DNA of 64,000 nucleotides from Nonlabens agnitus (lineage in GTDB: Bacteria > Bacteroidota > Bacteroidia > Flavobacteriales > Flavobacteriaceae). The DNA is taken from positions 720,501 to 784,500 of the forward strand of contig NZ_MQUC01000003.1 of assembly GCF_002994045.1 (NCBI RefSeq), read 5' to 3'. Shown here piece by piece: positions 33,994 through 43,466 of this stretch. Under the pieces are notes generated by a model, which made no database searches, was not told where the DNA came from, and saw only the letters and a list, made by a program, of their open reading frames with translations. Position 1 is the first letter of the stretch; every line of letters starts with the position of its first letter. The translations under genes were made by a program, and so were the position numbers.

Positions 33994-35190
33994 CTAAATT
34001 GTGCGCTTCATCATTAGCTGATGCGCTTGCTTTGCGATTTCCAATTCTTCATTGGTAGGAACGACTAGAATTTTGACTTTTGACTCTGCAGACTGAATTT
34101 CTCGTAAGTCATTAGATCGTTGATCGTTTTTATTTCGATCCAGTTCAACTCCAAGAAAGTCAAGATTTGTACAAACCATCTGGCGCAGCAAACTTGAATT
34201 CTCTCCAATTCCTGCCGTGAAAATAATTGCGTCTAATCCGTTCAAAATAGCCGCGTAGCTACCTATGTATTTTTTGATGCGGTAGGCGTTCATTTCTAAT
34301 GCCAGCTGGCAATTTTGATCACCATTTTCTGCCGCACGTTGAATGTCTCGTAAGTCTGAGTAGCCTGTCAATCCTAGCATACCACTTTCTTTACTGATCA
34401 TGCGCTCCACATCACTCAAGTGATAACCTAATTTGTTGACCAAATGAAAAATAATCGCGTGATCTACATCGCCACTGCGTGATCCCATAATCAAGCCGTT
34501 AGATGGCGCAAATCCAAGACTGGTATCTATACTTTTTCCGTTTTCTATGGCCGTCATGCTACAGCCATTGCCTAGATGGATGGAAATGACTTTTCCAGAC
34601 TTAGTTCCTAAATGCTGTATCGCTTTTTCACTGACATATTTGTGACTAGTGCCGTGGAACCCATATACCTGGACATCATGCTTTTCAAAAAGTTCAGCGG
34701 GTAATGCATATTTAGCTGCCTTTACAGGGATGCTCTGATGAAAAGCGGTATCAAAAACTGCAATCTGTGCCGCATCAGGGAAAAGCTTTTCGGCCACTAT
34801 TATACCTTCCAAATTATGTGGATTGTGTAGAGGTGCCAACGCAGAAAGCTCCGCTATTTTTTCTTTGACTTGCTGGGTAATAAGTGTGGTGTCTGAATAT
34901 TCCTTACCGCCATGCACTACACGATGTCCTACTGCGTCAATATCACTAATATCCTTCACCACGCCTTTGTCTGGATCTAATAAAAGCCTTAAAATTCTTT
35001 GCAGACCATCATGATGATTAGGGATAGAGGTCGTCTCTGAGTGTTGCGATTCACTAGTTTCATAGGTCAAAATCGCATCCACTGCGCCTATACGCTCTAC
35101 CATTCCAGAACACACCACACGTTCTGCAGGTAATTCCAGTAATTGAAATTTGATTGAAGAACTTCCAGCGTTGATCACCAATATATTCAT
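33994..35190 (-). CDS. ackA: Acetate kinase
   Basis: 398 residues, full length. It makes ATP and acetate from acetyl phosphate and ADP in the cytoplasm. Signatures: VINAGSSSIKFQL at the N-terminus, VVHGGKEYSD, FDTAFHQSIP, YGFHGTSHKYVS and IHLGNGCSMTA, with IIFTAGIGENS near the end. It follows pta by 9 bp on the same strand, the usual pta-ackA operon in reversed listing. Confidence 0.96.
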   Translation of the reverse strand: MNILVINAGSSSIKFQLLELPAERVVCSGMVERIGAVDAILTYETSESQHSETTSIPNHHDGLQRILRLLLDPDKGVVKDISDIDAVGHRVVHGGKEYSDTTLITQQVKEKIAELSALAPLHNPHNLEGIIVAEKLFPDAAQIAVFDTAFHQSIPVKAAKYALPAELFEKHDVQVYGFHGTSHKYVSEKAIQHLGTKSGKVISIHLGNGCSMTAIENGKSIDTSLGFAPSNGLIMGSRSGDVDHAIIFHLVNKLGYHLSDVERMISKESGMLGLTGYSDLRDIQRAAENGDQNCQLALEMNAYRIKKYIGSYAAILNGLDAIIFTAGIGENSSLLRQMVCTNLDFLGVELDRNKNDQRSNDLREIQSAESKVKILVVPTNEELEIAKQAHQLMMKRTI

Positions 35191-35199
35191 AGCTCTATT

Positions 35200-37299
35200 T
35201 TAAAAATCTTCCTGTGACTGTATTGCAGTCACGACTACCGTATTGAAAATATCATCTACCGTGCAGCCACGACTTAAATCATTGACTGGTTTATTCAGTC
35301 CTTGAATGATTGGTCCTATGGCGAGTGCTTTCGTTTCTCTTTGAACCGCCTTATACGTATTGTTACCAGTATTCAAATCTGGAAAAATAAAGACGTTAGC
35401 CTGTCCAGCAACCTCGCTGTCTGGCATTTTGCTTTTACCTACTTTCATATCTACCGCTGCATCATACTGTATAGGTCCTTCTACTTTTAAGTCAGGTCGT
35501 AATTCTTTTACAAGTTGCGTTGCTTTGCGTACACGCTCTACATCTTCGCCCACGCCAGAGGTACCGCTAGAGTAGGAGAGCATCGCAATTTTAGGATCGA
35601 TGTTGAATGCCCGACTTGTCGCTGCCGATGAAATAGCGATTTCGGCCAGCTGCTCTGCAGTTGGGTTAGGATTGATGGCACAGTCGCCGTAAACGGATAC
35701 TCGATCTTCCAGGCACATAAAAAATACGGATGACACGATGGATGCATCAGGCTTGGTTTTGATAAACTGCAACGCTGGCAAGATGGTGTGCTGTGTGGTG
35801 TGTACCGCACCAGATACCATTCCGTCTGCCTTTCCTTGATAGACCATCATGGTGCCGTAATAGGAGACGTCTTCCATCAAATCTTTGGCCATCGCAAGAT
35901 TGACATTCTTGTGCTTTCTTAATTCGTATAGCGCTTTCGCGAAAGCGGAAAAATCATCACTATTCACTGGATCAATCACTTGTATTTTACTTAAATCCAG
36001 CCCTAAGTCAAGGCGAGTAACCTTATCTGCAATTTGTTTAGGATCGCCCAAAAGCGTGATATCTACCGCGTCAATATCGATAAGTTGTTTCGTAGCTCGC
36101 AAGATGCGCTCGTCCGTTCCTTCTGGTAGGACGATGTGTTTTTTATGTTTTTTGGCCTTTTGTAATAGGTTAAACTGAAACATTCTGGGTGTGATCGCAT
36201 CGGTTTTGAAAGTGATCAATCGCTCTACCAAAGCATCAACATCAACATGCTTTTCAAAATCTTTGATGGATGCCGTGATCTTTTGCGTGTTTTCTGCATA
36301 GATCTGTGATTTGATGTTCCCTATTTGATTGGTCACGTTGAAGGTGCCGCCTTGAACAGAGATGATAGGAACCACGGCACTCAAACCTTCAATCAATTTG
36401 ATAATAGACTTTTCAGGAATCAAACCACCGGTCAAAACAATTCCAGAAATAGACGGATAGTTTGCCGAGATGTTTGCCTGCAGCGCACCCAGAATAATAT
36501 CGGCACGATCGCCAGGTGTTATGACCAGCCCATTGGATTTGAGGTGCGTGAGATAGTTGCGCAGCTGCATAGCACCGACGCTATAATAACCAGCCTGATT
36601 ATTGAGATAGTCCTTGCCAAAAAGCACCGTCGCATCCAGCACATCCACGATCTCTTTAATAGATGGATTTGCCAAAATAGGATTGAGCGGTATGGCATTC
36701 ACAATAACCTGAGATGGCAGCTTTCTTTTAAGATCTCCAATCACCGCCTCAATATTTTCTGGTGCTACTTTGTTGGCAATGGCAGAAAGTACCTCGACAC
36801 CCTTATCTTTAAAAGTATCATAAGCAATCCGCAAGCTGCCGGTCAAATCATTAAGTGATTTTCCAGTACCACTGGCAAGAATTATGGCGGGTACGCCTAG
36901 ATTTCTAGCAATAGCGACGTTAATGTCAAATTCGATCAAAGAACCTTCGCCCGTAAAACTAGTACCTTCTATAAGCACATAATCATAGCTATGCTCGATA
37001 GCCTTGTATTTTTCTATGATACCGCCCAGAATCCCATCTTCCAGATCCAGATTGCGCATTCTTATGACTTCACTGCGCGTGAAGGCATACGCATCTTCAA
37101 ATTTGAGATCTAGATTGAAGTAAGTGATAACTGTCTTGATGTGATTGTCCATCTCGCCAGCCGCAAAATCGTCTATTATGGGCCTGAAGTAGCCAACCTT
37201 GGGTGTTTTGCCCAGCAACAGCTGCATTAAGCCTAGTGAGACAATAGATTTCCCGCTGTGCGGTTCCATTGTGGTAATGTAAATGGCTTTATTGGTCAT
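35200..37299 (-). CDS. pta: Phosphate acetyltransferase (long form)
   Basis: 699 residues: a BioD/P-loop-like N-terminal domain (KAIYITTMEPHSGKSIVSLG), a central DRTGG domain, and the C-terminal PTA_PTB catalytic domain (~360-690) with VLPEGTDERILRA, DGMVSGAVHTT, SYSSGTSGVGEDVERV and the terminal NDLSRGCTVDDI. It converts acetyl-CoA and phosphate to acetyl phosphate. The palindrome encodes FAKALYEL where other Pta proteins have a similar F/Y-x-E-x-LYELRK helix, so it substitutes rather than inserts. Acetyl phosphate could also charge response regulators in the cell. Confidence 0.95.
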   Translation of the reverse strand: MTNKAIYITTMEPHSGKSIVSLGLMQLLLGKTPKVGYFRPIIDDFAAGEMDNHIKTVITYFNLDLKFEDAYAFTRSEVIRMRNLDLEDGILGGIIEKYKAIEHSYDYVLIEGTSFTGEGSLIEFDINVAIARNLGVPAIILASGTGKSLNDLTGSLRIAYDTFKDKGVEVLSAIANKVAPENIEAVIGDLKRKLPSQVIVNAIPLNPILANPSIKEIVDVLDATVLFGKDYLNNQAGYYSVGAMQLRNYLTHLKSNGLVITPGDRADIILGALQANISANYPSISGIVLTGGLIPEKSIIKLIEGLSAVVPIISVQGGTFNVTNQIGNIKSQIYAENTQKITASIKDFEKHVDVDALVERLITFKTDAITPRMFQFNLLQKAKKHKKHIVLPEGTDERILRATKQLIDIDAVDITLLGDPKQIADKVTRLDLGLDLSKIQVIDPVNSDDFSAFAKALYELRKHKNVNLAMAKDLMEDVSYYGTMMVYQGKADGMVSGAVHTTQHTILPALQFIKTKPDASIVSSVFFMCLEDRVSVYGDCAINPNPTAEQLAEIAISSAATSRAFNIDPKIAMLSYSSGTSGVGEDVERVRKATQLVKELRPDLKVEGPIQYDAAVDMKVGKSKMPDSEVAGQANVFIFPDLNTGNNTYKAVQRETKALAIGPIIQGLNKPVNDLSRGCTVDDIFNTVVVTAIQSQEDF
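35932..35947. repeat. Dispersed palindrome, copy 10 (in CDS, read as AFAKA)
   Basis: Exact 16-mer in the pta gene, catalytic domain. Confidence 0.95.
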
Positions 37300-37440
37300 A
37301 TCGTCTTTGGAATAGAGGTGATCATACCCTAAAAATACTGCCTAAGGCCATAGCTACCGCATCTGCATGGTTATTGTATTCATAATTCTGCTGATGGACT
37401 CACTATTAGAGCAAAAAGTTGATGAATGGTCGTTGAGAAG

Positions 37441-37460
37441 TTCGCTTTCGCGAAAGCGAA
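37441..37460. repeat. Dispersed palindrome, copy 11 (intergenic, extended to 20 bp)
   Basis: TTCGCTTTCGCGAAAGCGAA lies 142 bp upstream of pta in the 403-bp gap 37300-37702. The gap otherwise holds the 92-bp repeat R1 and no gene I can support. Confidence 0.95.
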
Positions 37461-37563
37461 ACTTGCAAAAGCAGAATGCATTAGTAATTCATCTCCATCA
37501 ATTTCTAAAATCACCAACATAGACTGGATGATGTCCTGTCTTAGAGAAACTTTGTTCTACAAA

Positions 37564-37655
37564 TTCCATCTGTTTATTTGCCGATGCAGAATATTCAATG
37601 TTTTGATATTACTGGTCTTCTACACAATCAGGTGGAGAATAGGTGTACATTATTT
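37564..37655. repeat. 92-bp interspersed repeat, copy R1
   Basis: It aligns without gaps to 51200-51291. The first 53 bp (from TTCCATCTGTTTATTTGCCG) differ at a single base, the next ~13 bp diverge, and the final ~27 bp (GGTGTAC core) are again similar. Both copies lie in intergenic DNA close to the 3' end of a minus-strand gene. Confidence 0.85.
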
Positions 37656-37702
37656 ATAAATTATGGGTCAAAACTGACCGTAGAAGTAGTCCTTAAATGA
37701 TA

Positions 37703-39139
37703 TTAAGATAAACCCCACAACCAAGGCAACACATAATAAACAAACAAAGTCAACACACCAATGGAAACCAAGTTCATCCAAACCCCTTTTTTTACCATGT
37801 CCTCAATAGAAAGGTAACCTGATCCAAAGACCACGGCGTTAGGTGGAGTCGCAACGGGTAACATAAATGCACATGAAGCGGCCACAGTAACACTCACAAG
37901 AAGTATATATGGGTCTATTTCTAGAATTGCAGCTAGAGTAACTACTATAGGAAGAAGCATTGCTGTGGTCGCCATGTTAGATGTAATTTCTGTAAGAAAA
38001 TTAACGGAGGCGATAAGGAATAGAATTAAAAGGAAAATAGAAACCCCTTCTAGTGATGTCAATTTATTCCCTATCCATACAGCGAGTCCGCTTGTTTCAA
38101 AACCTAATGCGAGAGCCATACCACCGCCAAAAAGAATCAATATTCCCCAAGGCAACCTTACGGCATCTTCCCAACTCAATAAAGGCTCTTTAGTCTTTTT
38201 ACTTGGGATCAAAAACATCAGAAACGCACCGGCAATGGCTATAATCGTATCATCAATAGCAGGTAGCCATTGCTGTAATAAAAAGGACCTACAAATCCAT
38301 GCAATTGCGGTTAATGAGAAAACTATGGCAATCATCTTTTCCTCATACGACATTTTGCCTAGTGATTTCAATTGAAGATCGATCTCTTTTCTACCTCCAG
38401 GAAATTGCTTCTGCTCAAATTTGAAAGCAAATCTTGTCAAATAAACCCAACAGATAAACAGCAAGATGATACTTAAAGGAAAACCAAACAGAAACCACTG
38501 AGAAAATGATATTTCAGTATTAAAAGTACTTTCTACGACACCAGCTAACACTAGATTAGGAGGTGTCCCTATTAGTGTAGCCATACCTCCAATGGATGCA
38601 CTATAAGCGATTGCAAGCATCAATGCTTTTCCAAAAATGAGCGTCTCATTCTTTTTAGTCAATGGATTGTCCTGCAATTGAACAACGATGGCTATTCCTA
38701 CCGGTAGGATCATCACAGCCGTAGCCGTATTGGAAATCCACATGGATAAGAAAGCTGTTGCAATCATGAAACCTAGAATGATTTTGTTGACATTCGTACC
38801 TACGACTTTTATTATATTAAGGGCTATGCGTTTATGCAAATCCCACCGTTCAATGGCAATGGCTAGAATAAAACCACCAATAAAAAGAAAAATATATTTG
38901 TGACCGTAGGATTCTGTAGTTTCAGAGAGTGATAATCCGCCCGTTAATGGGAAGAGAATAATGGGTAAAAAAGCAGTTACAGCAATAGGCACAGCCTCAG
39001 TAATCCACCAGCTGGCAATCCAGGCAGTAGAGGCAAGTACAGCATTAGCCTCGTCACTCATTCCTTCTGGTCGAAAAAACCAGCGAATCAATACAAACAA
39101 TAACGGTCCTAATAGTAACCCGATTTTCTTTTTTGTCAT
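37703..39139 (-). CDS. SLC13/DASS-family anion:sodium symporter
   Basis: 478 residues, about 12 membrane helices. Family signatures include WITEAVPIAVTAFLPI, FIGGFILAIAIERW, WISNTATAVMILPVG, IGGMATLIGTPPN and NFLTEITSNMATTAMLLPI, with the final SCAFMLPVATPPNAVVFGSG. The paired SNT motifs (SNTAT and TSNMAT) bind Na+ and the carboxylate. It would import di- or tricarboxylates such as succinate. It lies 13 bp downstream of the esterase lipoprotein gene, so ester or polyester hydrolysis products are candidate substrates. Confidence 0.92.
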   Translation of the reverse strand: MTKKKIGLLLGPLLFVLIRWFFRPEGMSDEANAVLASTAWIASWWITEAVPIAVTAFLPIILFPLTGGLSLSETTESYGHKYIFLFIGGFILAIAIERWDLHKRIALNIIKVVGTNVNKIILGFMIATAFLSMWISNTATAVMILPVGIAIVVQLQDNPLTKKNETLIFGKALMLAIAYSASIGGMATLIGTPPNLVLAGVVESTFNTEISFSQWFLFGFPLSIILLFICWVYLTRFAFKFEQKQFPGGRKEIDLQLKSLGKMSYEEKMIAIVFSLTAIAWICRSFLLQQWLPAIDDTIIAIAGAFLMFLIPSKKTKEPLLSWEDAVRLPWGILILFGGGMALALGFETSGLAVWIGNKLTSLEGVSIFLLILFLIASVNFLTEITSNMATTAMLLPIVVTLAAILEIDPYILLVSVTVAASCAFMLPVATPPNAVVFGSGYLSIEDMVKKGVWMNLVSIGVLTLFVYYVLPWLWGLS

Positions 39140-39152
39140 CCTCTTTTTTTAT

Positions 39153-40073
39153 CTATTGATATAGCAAATCAGCTGCATTTTGTGAAGCTAATATATAATC
39201 ATGATCTGCATTTGGCTGAATAACAAACCTCCAGTTGAATATCACATTATTCCTAGCCGCCAGATCTTCAGCGTACTCAAAAAAGTATTCTGCACGATCT
39301 TTTCGGTTTGTCCCTTGAGCATCTGCCTCGGCATTACGCCTTAAACTAGAAGCATTGGGATCATTATCATTGGCACCTACTTGAATAGTTAGCTTTCGCG
39401 AAAGCAAACTAGATATTGAAATACTATTCAAGGGAGAATCTGCAAACCCATATGGAAATGAAACCTGATTATTTGGAACTGTGTACCAACCAGAAGCTGA
39501 TGCTACCATTTGGTCCATTCTTAGGTCTGGTTGAAACATGAGCAACCTATGAGCGAATTGCCCACCAGCAGAATGGCCATAGACATCATAAGTGCTACTC
39601 GTGTTATCAAGCTTTTCCTTGAAATCATCAAATAAGGGCTCGATAATGGAAAACGCCCATTCGTTTTCTGGATTGAGGCTTTCTGGTGTTGGGTTGTCAC
39701 CATCGCTAAAAACATTCCCTAGATTATATCCATCACCTCCTGGAAAATTGGCCGTTGAGAACTCTGGCGCTATGACGATAAATGAATATCGATCAGACTT
39801 GCTCACCATAGCATTTCTATAATCTCTAGCATTCCTGCCACCTCCATGGAAAACAAATAAAATTTGGGTTGAAGGACTTACATCCATCGGGATATGATAA
39901 TACACTTTCATTTCCCTTGAAGTTCCAGCATCTTGATAATTGTACCTATAGAAGCCGCTACCAGCTTCTAGGGTTTCATTCTCTTGAGATACTACATTAT
40001 CTGGGTCACTGCAAGAAAGAAATAGAAAGCTGCTGCATAAGGCAACGTACAAGAATCGTAAAGCATTTTTCAT
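39153..40073 (-). CDS. Alpha/beta-hydrolase lipoprotein (PHB-depolymerase/feruloyl-esterase-like)
   Basis: 306 residues. The lipoprotein signal ends FLFLSC. The alpha/beta-hydrolase core shows an oxyanion HG motif in FVFHGGGRNARDY, the nucleophile elbow YGHSAGGQ and the catalytic His in PNADHDYIL. The fold is of the esterase/PHB-depolymerase (LpqC-like) type. It is anchored at the envelope and probably acts outside the cytoplasm. It is divergent from the MocR gene across a 79-bp region that holds one ATACCA site, and is followed by the SLC13 symporter. A palindrome core is read as LLSRKL. Confidence 0.78.
   Translation of the reverse strand: MKNALRFLYVALCSSFLFLSCSDPDNVVSQENETLEAGSGFYRYNYQDAGTSREMKVYYHIPMDVSPSTQILFVFHGGGRNARDYRNAMVSKSDRYSFIVIAPEFSTANFPGGDGYNLGNVFSDGDNPTPESLNPENEWAFSIIEPLFDDFKEKLDNTSSTYDVYGHSAGGQFAHRLLMFQPDLRMDQMVASASGWYTVPNNQVSFPYGFADSPLNSISISSLLSRKLTIQVGANDNDPNASSLRRNAEADAQGTNRKDRAEYFFEYAEDLAARNNVIFNWRFVIQPNADHDYILASQNAADLLYQ
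39392..39405. repeat. Dispersed palindrome, copy 12 (14-bp core, in CDS)
   Basis: GCTTTCGCGAAAGC; the outermost base pair is changed (A...A). It is the only coding copy used in the third frame, giving LSRK. Confidence 0.9.
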
Positions 40074-40132
40074 TTTAAAAGGGACTTATTAGTTCCAACT
40101 TGAAAACTACGAGTAAATAGGTCTATATTTAA

Positions 40133-40142
40133 GATACCAATT
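40133..40142. promoter_or_regulatory. ATACCA-type site before the MocR gene
   Basis: GATACCAATT lies 10 bp before the MocR ATG, in the shared 79-bp divergent region. The same word recurs as inverted and direct copies after the gene (41658-41703), which suggests autoregulation. A chance copy also exists inside a kinase gene at 10761, so one site alone is weak evidence. Confidence 0.45.
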
Positions 40143-40152
40143 ACGACAAAAA

Positions 40153-41649
40153 ATGAGTACCAATCATGACTTTGCAATCCAACGTATCATCAAACAATTT
40201 CAATATCAAGAAGATAAAGAGGAACTTGCAAAATACACTTTACTCTACAAAGCTATAAAAGCCAGCATTCACAATAGAGAACTACCGGATCACTGGCTCA
40301 TGCCACCCACGCGAACTCTTTCGGTTGCTTTGGGATTGTCTCGTACAACGGTTTTGAAAGCCTATGAGTTGTTGTTGCTAGAAAAACTCATAGTCTCTAA
40401 AGCAGGTTCTGGCAATCGTGTCCGTTACAAGAGCGAATCTACATCAAGTCCTAAGTCACCCACAAATAATACTGATGGCAGCGGCTATCCAGAACTGTCT
40501 CTTAAAAGTCAGTCTTACCTAAAGAATATTAAATTAATCAATAGACTACCTACCAACGATGTGGCTTTCCGTCCTGGCTTGCCACCTTTAGACGCGTTTC
40601 CTGTTAATCAATGGAAAAAGCTTTTGAATGCATACTGGCGTCATATCAAATCTTCTGGATTGACCTATTCACAATCCGCAGGAATCTTGGAACTTAAGAA
40701 GAGCATCAGTAATTATCTTAATGTAAGTCGAAGTGTAAAATGTGATCCCAATCAAATTGTTATTGTTTCTGGATCATTACAATCACTATACTTGATAGCG
40801 AATACCTTGATCAATAAAGGGGACAAGGTAATTCTAGAAGACCCTGTATTCCCTAATGTCCATTCAGTTTTTAAAAGTAGTGAGGCGCAACTTATTCCAG
40901 TAGGTCTGGACGAGGAAGGTATCGATATTAAAGAATTGAGTCGTTCTAAAAATAAGTCGGCTAAGTTGGTTCACGTAACTCCTTCCAATCATTATCCATT
41001 AGGAGTTCGAATGAGCCTTAAGAGAAGGCAAGAACTGCTTATATGGGCTTCCAAAAACAAAGCTCTGATCATCGAGAATGATTATGAAAATGAAATTGCA
41101 AATTCTAGCGATGGCATTCCAACAATTTTCAGTCTGGATAATGAGGATCGTACAATATATATGGGGACTTTCAACAGGCTACTGCATCCTTCTATACGAT
41201 TGGGGTATATGATTGTGCCTCAGTATCTCATCAAAGCAGTAGAAGCTCTTCAGGAGCACTCGCATAGATTTGTCTCGCCATCCATTCAGATCGTGATGAA
41301 TCAGTTTATAGAGAGAAACTACTTGTATCAACACATTGAGAAGAGTATCGCTTTCGCGAAAGCGAGATTCCAACTATTTAAAAGTGAATTTGAGGAGCAT
41401 TGTACTTCCATGTACATCCAACCAACTCCATTCTCTAGTTTTCATGTGCTCGCGTTATTTAAAGAATCAACAACCGTCGAGGAAGAGCAAGAAATGATCA
41501 GAAAATTAGGAGACCTTGAGATCACAGCCTTTTCATTAAGCAAATGTTACATCTCCAAAGCCAAAATGACAGGTTTGATATTGGGATATTCTTCAGTAAG
41601 ACCTGCGGTTTTGAAAAGGAAAGTGAAACAGATGGGAAAGGTTTTGTGA
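40153..41649 (+). CDS. MocR/GabR-type transcription factor with a substituted PLP lysine
   Basis: 498 residues. A winged-helix GntR domain (~20-95; HWLMPPTRTLSVALGLSRTT) is joined to a fold-type-I aminotransferase domain (~145-490; RPGLPPLDAFP, VSGSLQSLYLIA, DPVFPNVHSVF, HVTPSNHYPLGV, IENDYENE, YMGTFNRLLHPSIRLGY). In MocR proteins the PLP-binding lysine stands in GTFSKxLxPxLRLGY; here the triplet is AGG and the motif is GTFNRLLHP, so arginine replaces lysine. The regulator may therefore not form the internal aldimine. It is likely to control the downstream operon and possibly the divergent esterase gene. IAFAKA comes from the palindrome. Confidence 0.88.
   Translation: MSTNHDFAIQRIIKQFQYQEDKEELAKYTLLYKAIKASIHNRELPDHWLMPPTRTLSVALGLSRTTVLKAYELLLLEKLIVSKAGSGNRVRYKSESTSSPKSPTNNTDGSGYPELSLKSQSYLKNIKLINRLPTNDVAFRPGLPPLDAFPVNQWKKLLNAYWRHIKSSGLTYSQSAGILELKKSISNYLNVSRSVKCDPNQIVIVSGSLQSLYLIANTLINKGDKVILEDPVFPNVHSVFKSSEAQLIPVGLDEEGIDIKELSRSKNKSAKLVHVTPSNHYPLGVRMSLKRRQELLIWASKNKALIIENDYENEIANSSDGIPTIFSLDNEDRTIYMGTFNRLLHPSIRLGYMIVPQYLIKAVEALQEHSHRFVSPSIQIVMNQFIERNYLYQHIEKSIAFAKARFQLFKSEFEEHCTSMYIQPTPFSSFHVLALFKESTTVEEEQEMIRKLGDLEITAFSLSKCYISKAKMTGLILGYSSVRPAVLKRKVKQMGKVL
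41349..41364. repeat. Dispersed palindrome, copy 13 (in CDS, read as AFAKA)
   Basis: Exact 16-mer in the aminotransferase-like domain of the MocR protein. Confidence 0.95.
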
Positions 41650-41657
41650 GCCTAATA

Positions 41658-41703
41658 GATACCAAGATCAAAATTGGTATCATAAAATTTAGTCAATTGG
41701 TAT
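41658..41703. promoter_or_regulatory. Cluster of ATACCA-type sites before the peptide operon
   Basis: GATACCAA (41658), then AATTGGTATC (41672, its inverted partner) and a direct second AATTGGTAT (41695), 23 bp further on. A -7-like TAGTTTTA is at 41727. Bacillus GabR, a MocR relative, uses ATACCA direct repeats, so these are plausible binding sites for the regulator encoded immediately upstream. Confidence 0.6.
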
Positions 41704-41774
41704 TTATTAGAAGTGCAGTTTAGCCCTAGTTTTATTGCGACTTTACAAACTTACTTCACCTAAAATCATTGATT

Positions 41775-43436
41775 ATGAAAAAAATTTACTTTTTACTTCT
41801 TCTTTGTTGTTCCTTAGGTACGGCACAAAACGTGACCATAACTAAGATAATTGAAACAGACTGTCCGTCTCCATTTGTCAAAACAGTAGAGCTTTACGTG
41901 GATGGAACGGTTGATTTTTCTACAGAGGTTGTTTTAAATTATATGCAGAATGGTGATGCATGGGCAGATAGACAAATCGATATCTCTGCTTTTGGCGTAC
42001 AAAGCGATAAGTTCCTATATATTGTAAGAGATGAAGTCTTGAATCAAGCCGAGTTTCCTTCGACAACTTTTGACTCAAATAATACTATTGTGGTGGGTAC
42101 TTCTACTAATGGTGATGATGGTTACCAAATTGTTTTGAATGGTGTTGTAGTAAGTCAGTTTGGTGAAACTTTGACTGATGGTACAGGTACCGCTTGGGAA
42201 ACTGTAGATGCAGTTGCATCAAGAAAAAGTGGTATTCCAGATCGAGGAACTTTCGATATTACCCATTGGGACTTTTCTGGAGTAGATTCACTGGATGGTC
42301 AAACTGCTTGTAATGGCGGTTCTGGTGTGGAAGCATATCTTGCCACACTAGGTAGTAGTTACCCGTTGCAATCAGGTTCTGGTTGGACTCCAGCATGTTC
42401 GGTTTTACTTGGAGAGGATAGTGTAAGTTGTATTACTCAAGGCGTTGGGCTTGATGATGACACTTATACAGCAACATTGCCTTTTTCAGGAGCGAATAGC
42501 GGCAACACCTATACAGTCACGGCCTCTGCTGGTACGGTAGGCGGTGACGATCCTACAACTACTGAATCTGGTTCCATCATTGTGACTGACATTCCTGAAG
42601 GTACAGATGTTACAATAACAATTAACGACACGGCAGATGGTGGAGTATGTGATTTATCACGCAGTATTGCAAGCCCTTCATGTATTCCTCTAGTTCTTAA
42701 TGAAATGCATTTTGATCCAGCTTCTGACATTAGTGGTGATGCAAATGGTGATGGTGTAAGGGATGCCTCAGATGATGAGTTTGTCGAGTTGATCAACACC
42801 TCTAATACTCCTTTAATATTAACAGGATTCACATTATCTGACGCTTCTCAAGTGAGACATATTTTTCCTGATCCTACCGTTGTACCAGCGAATGGAGTAC
42901 TTGTGGTTTTTGGTGGAGGAATGCCAACAGGAACTTTTGGTGGAGCTATAGTTCAGACTGCTTCAGAAGGTGCGCTAAACTTGAATAATTCTGGTGACAA
43001 TGTAGTATTGTCAAACCCTAATAGTAAAATCGCGATTGATTTTAATAGTTCCAGTGTTTCCGTTTCTTTCGGTGAAGACCAATCCGTTACTAGAAACCCT
43101 GACATTACAGGGGAATTTGTATTGCATACAGATGCAAATGCATCCTTGCTTTATTCACCAGGATTGAAGGTAGATGGAGGTACTTTAACCACTTCTAGCC
43201 TTACTCAAGAAAATTTTACGATCTACCCAAACCCAGTAAGTAATGGTATAGTCACCATACAAGGTGCGCCAGCTGGAACAAAAAACATTATTCTTTTTGA
43301 TATGAATGGCCGTCAAGTCTATAATCAAACAACAGATATCAATAAAATTACGATCTCTGGTGTATCCCAAGGTATTTACTTGATGCGTGTATCAACTGAG
43401 AATAGCACGCAAACCTTAAAACTGATTGTCCAATAA
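41775..43436 (+). CDS. Secreted lamin-tail-domain protein with T9SS type A sorting domain
   Basis: 553 residues from the ATG at 41775 (a TTG at 41769 would add two). Signal peptide IYFLLLLCCSLGTAQ. Two beta-rich modules occupy the first ~300 residues, the first with a lamin-tail-like pattern (VKTVELYVDG). A lamin tail domain (~313-455) starts LVLNEMHFDPASD and contains an acidic loop SGDANGDGVRDASDDEF that looks calcium-binding. The type A sorting domain closes it (IYPNPVSNG, LFDMNGRQVY, VSQGIYLMRV, KLIV). It is first gene of the seven-gene operon and probably displayed at the cell surface. Confidence 0.82.
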   Translation: MKKIYFLLLLCCSLGTAQNVTITKIIETDCPSPFVKTVELYVDGTVDFSTEVVLNYMQNGDAWADRQIDISAFGVQSDKFLYIVRDEVLNQAEFPSTTFDSNNTIVVGTSTNGDDGYQIVLNGVVVSQFGETLTDGTGTAWETVDAVASRKSGIPDRGTFDITHWDFSGVDSLDGQTACNGGSGVEAYLATLGSSYPLQSGSGWTPACSVLLGEDSVSCITQGVGLDDDTYTATLPFSGANSGNTYTVTASAGTVGGDDPTTTESGSIIVTDIPEGTDVTITINDTADGGVCDLSRSIASPSCIPLVLNEMHFDPASDISGDANGDGVRDASDDEFVELINTSNTPLILTGFTLSDASQVRHIFPDPTVVPANGVLVVFGGGMPTGTFGGAIVQTASEGALNLNNSGDNVVLSNPNSKIAIDFNSSSVSVSFGEDQSVTRNPDITGEFVLHTDANASLLYSPGLKVDGGTLTTSSLTQENFTIYPNPVSNGIVTIQGAPAGTKNIILFDMNGRQVYNQTTDINKITISGVSQGIYLMRVSTENSTQTLKLIVQ

Positions 43437-43466
43437 TAGCGCCAGTACCTCAAAACCTTTTTGAAT

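Noticed and set aside
37426..37659. 77-codon plus-strand frame through palindrome and repeat R1.
   Set aside because: The matching part of repeat R2 does not preserve this reading frame, so there is no sign of protein-level selection.
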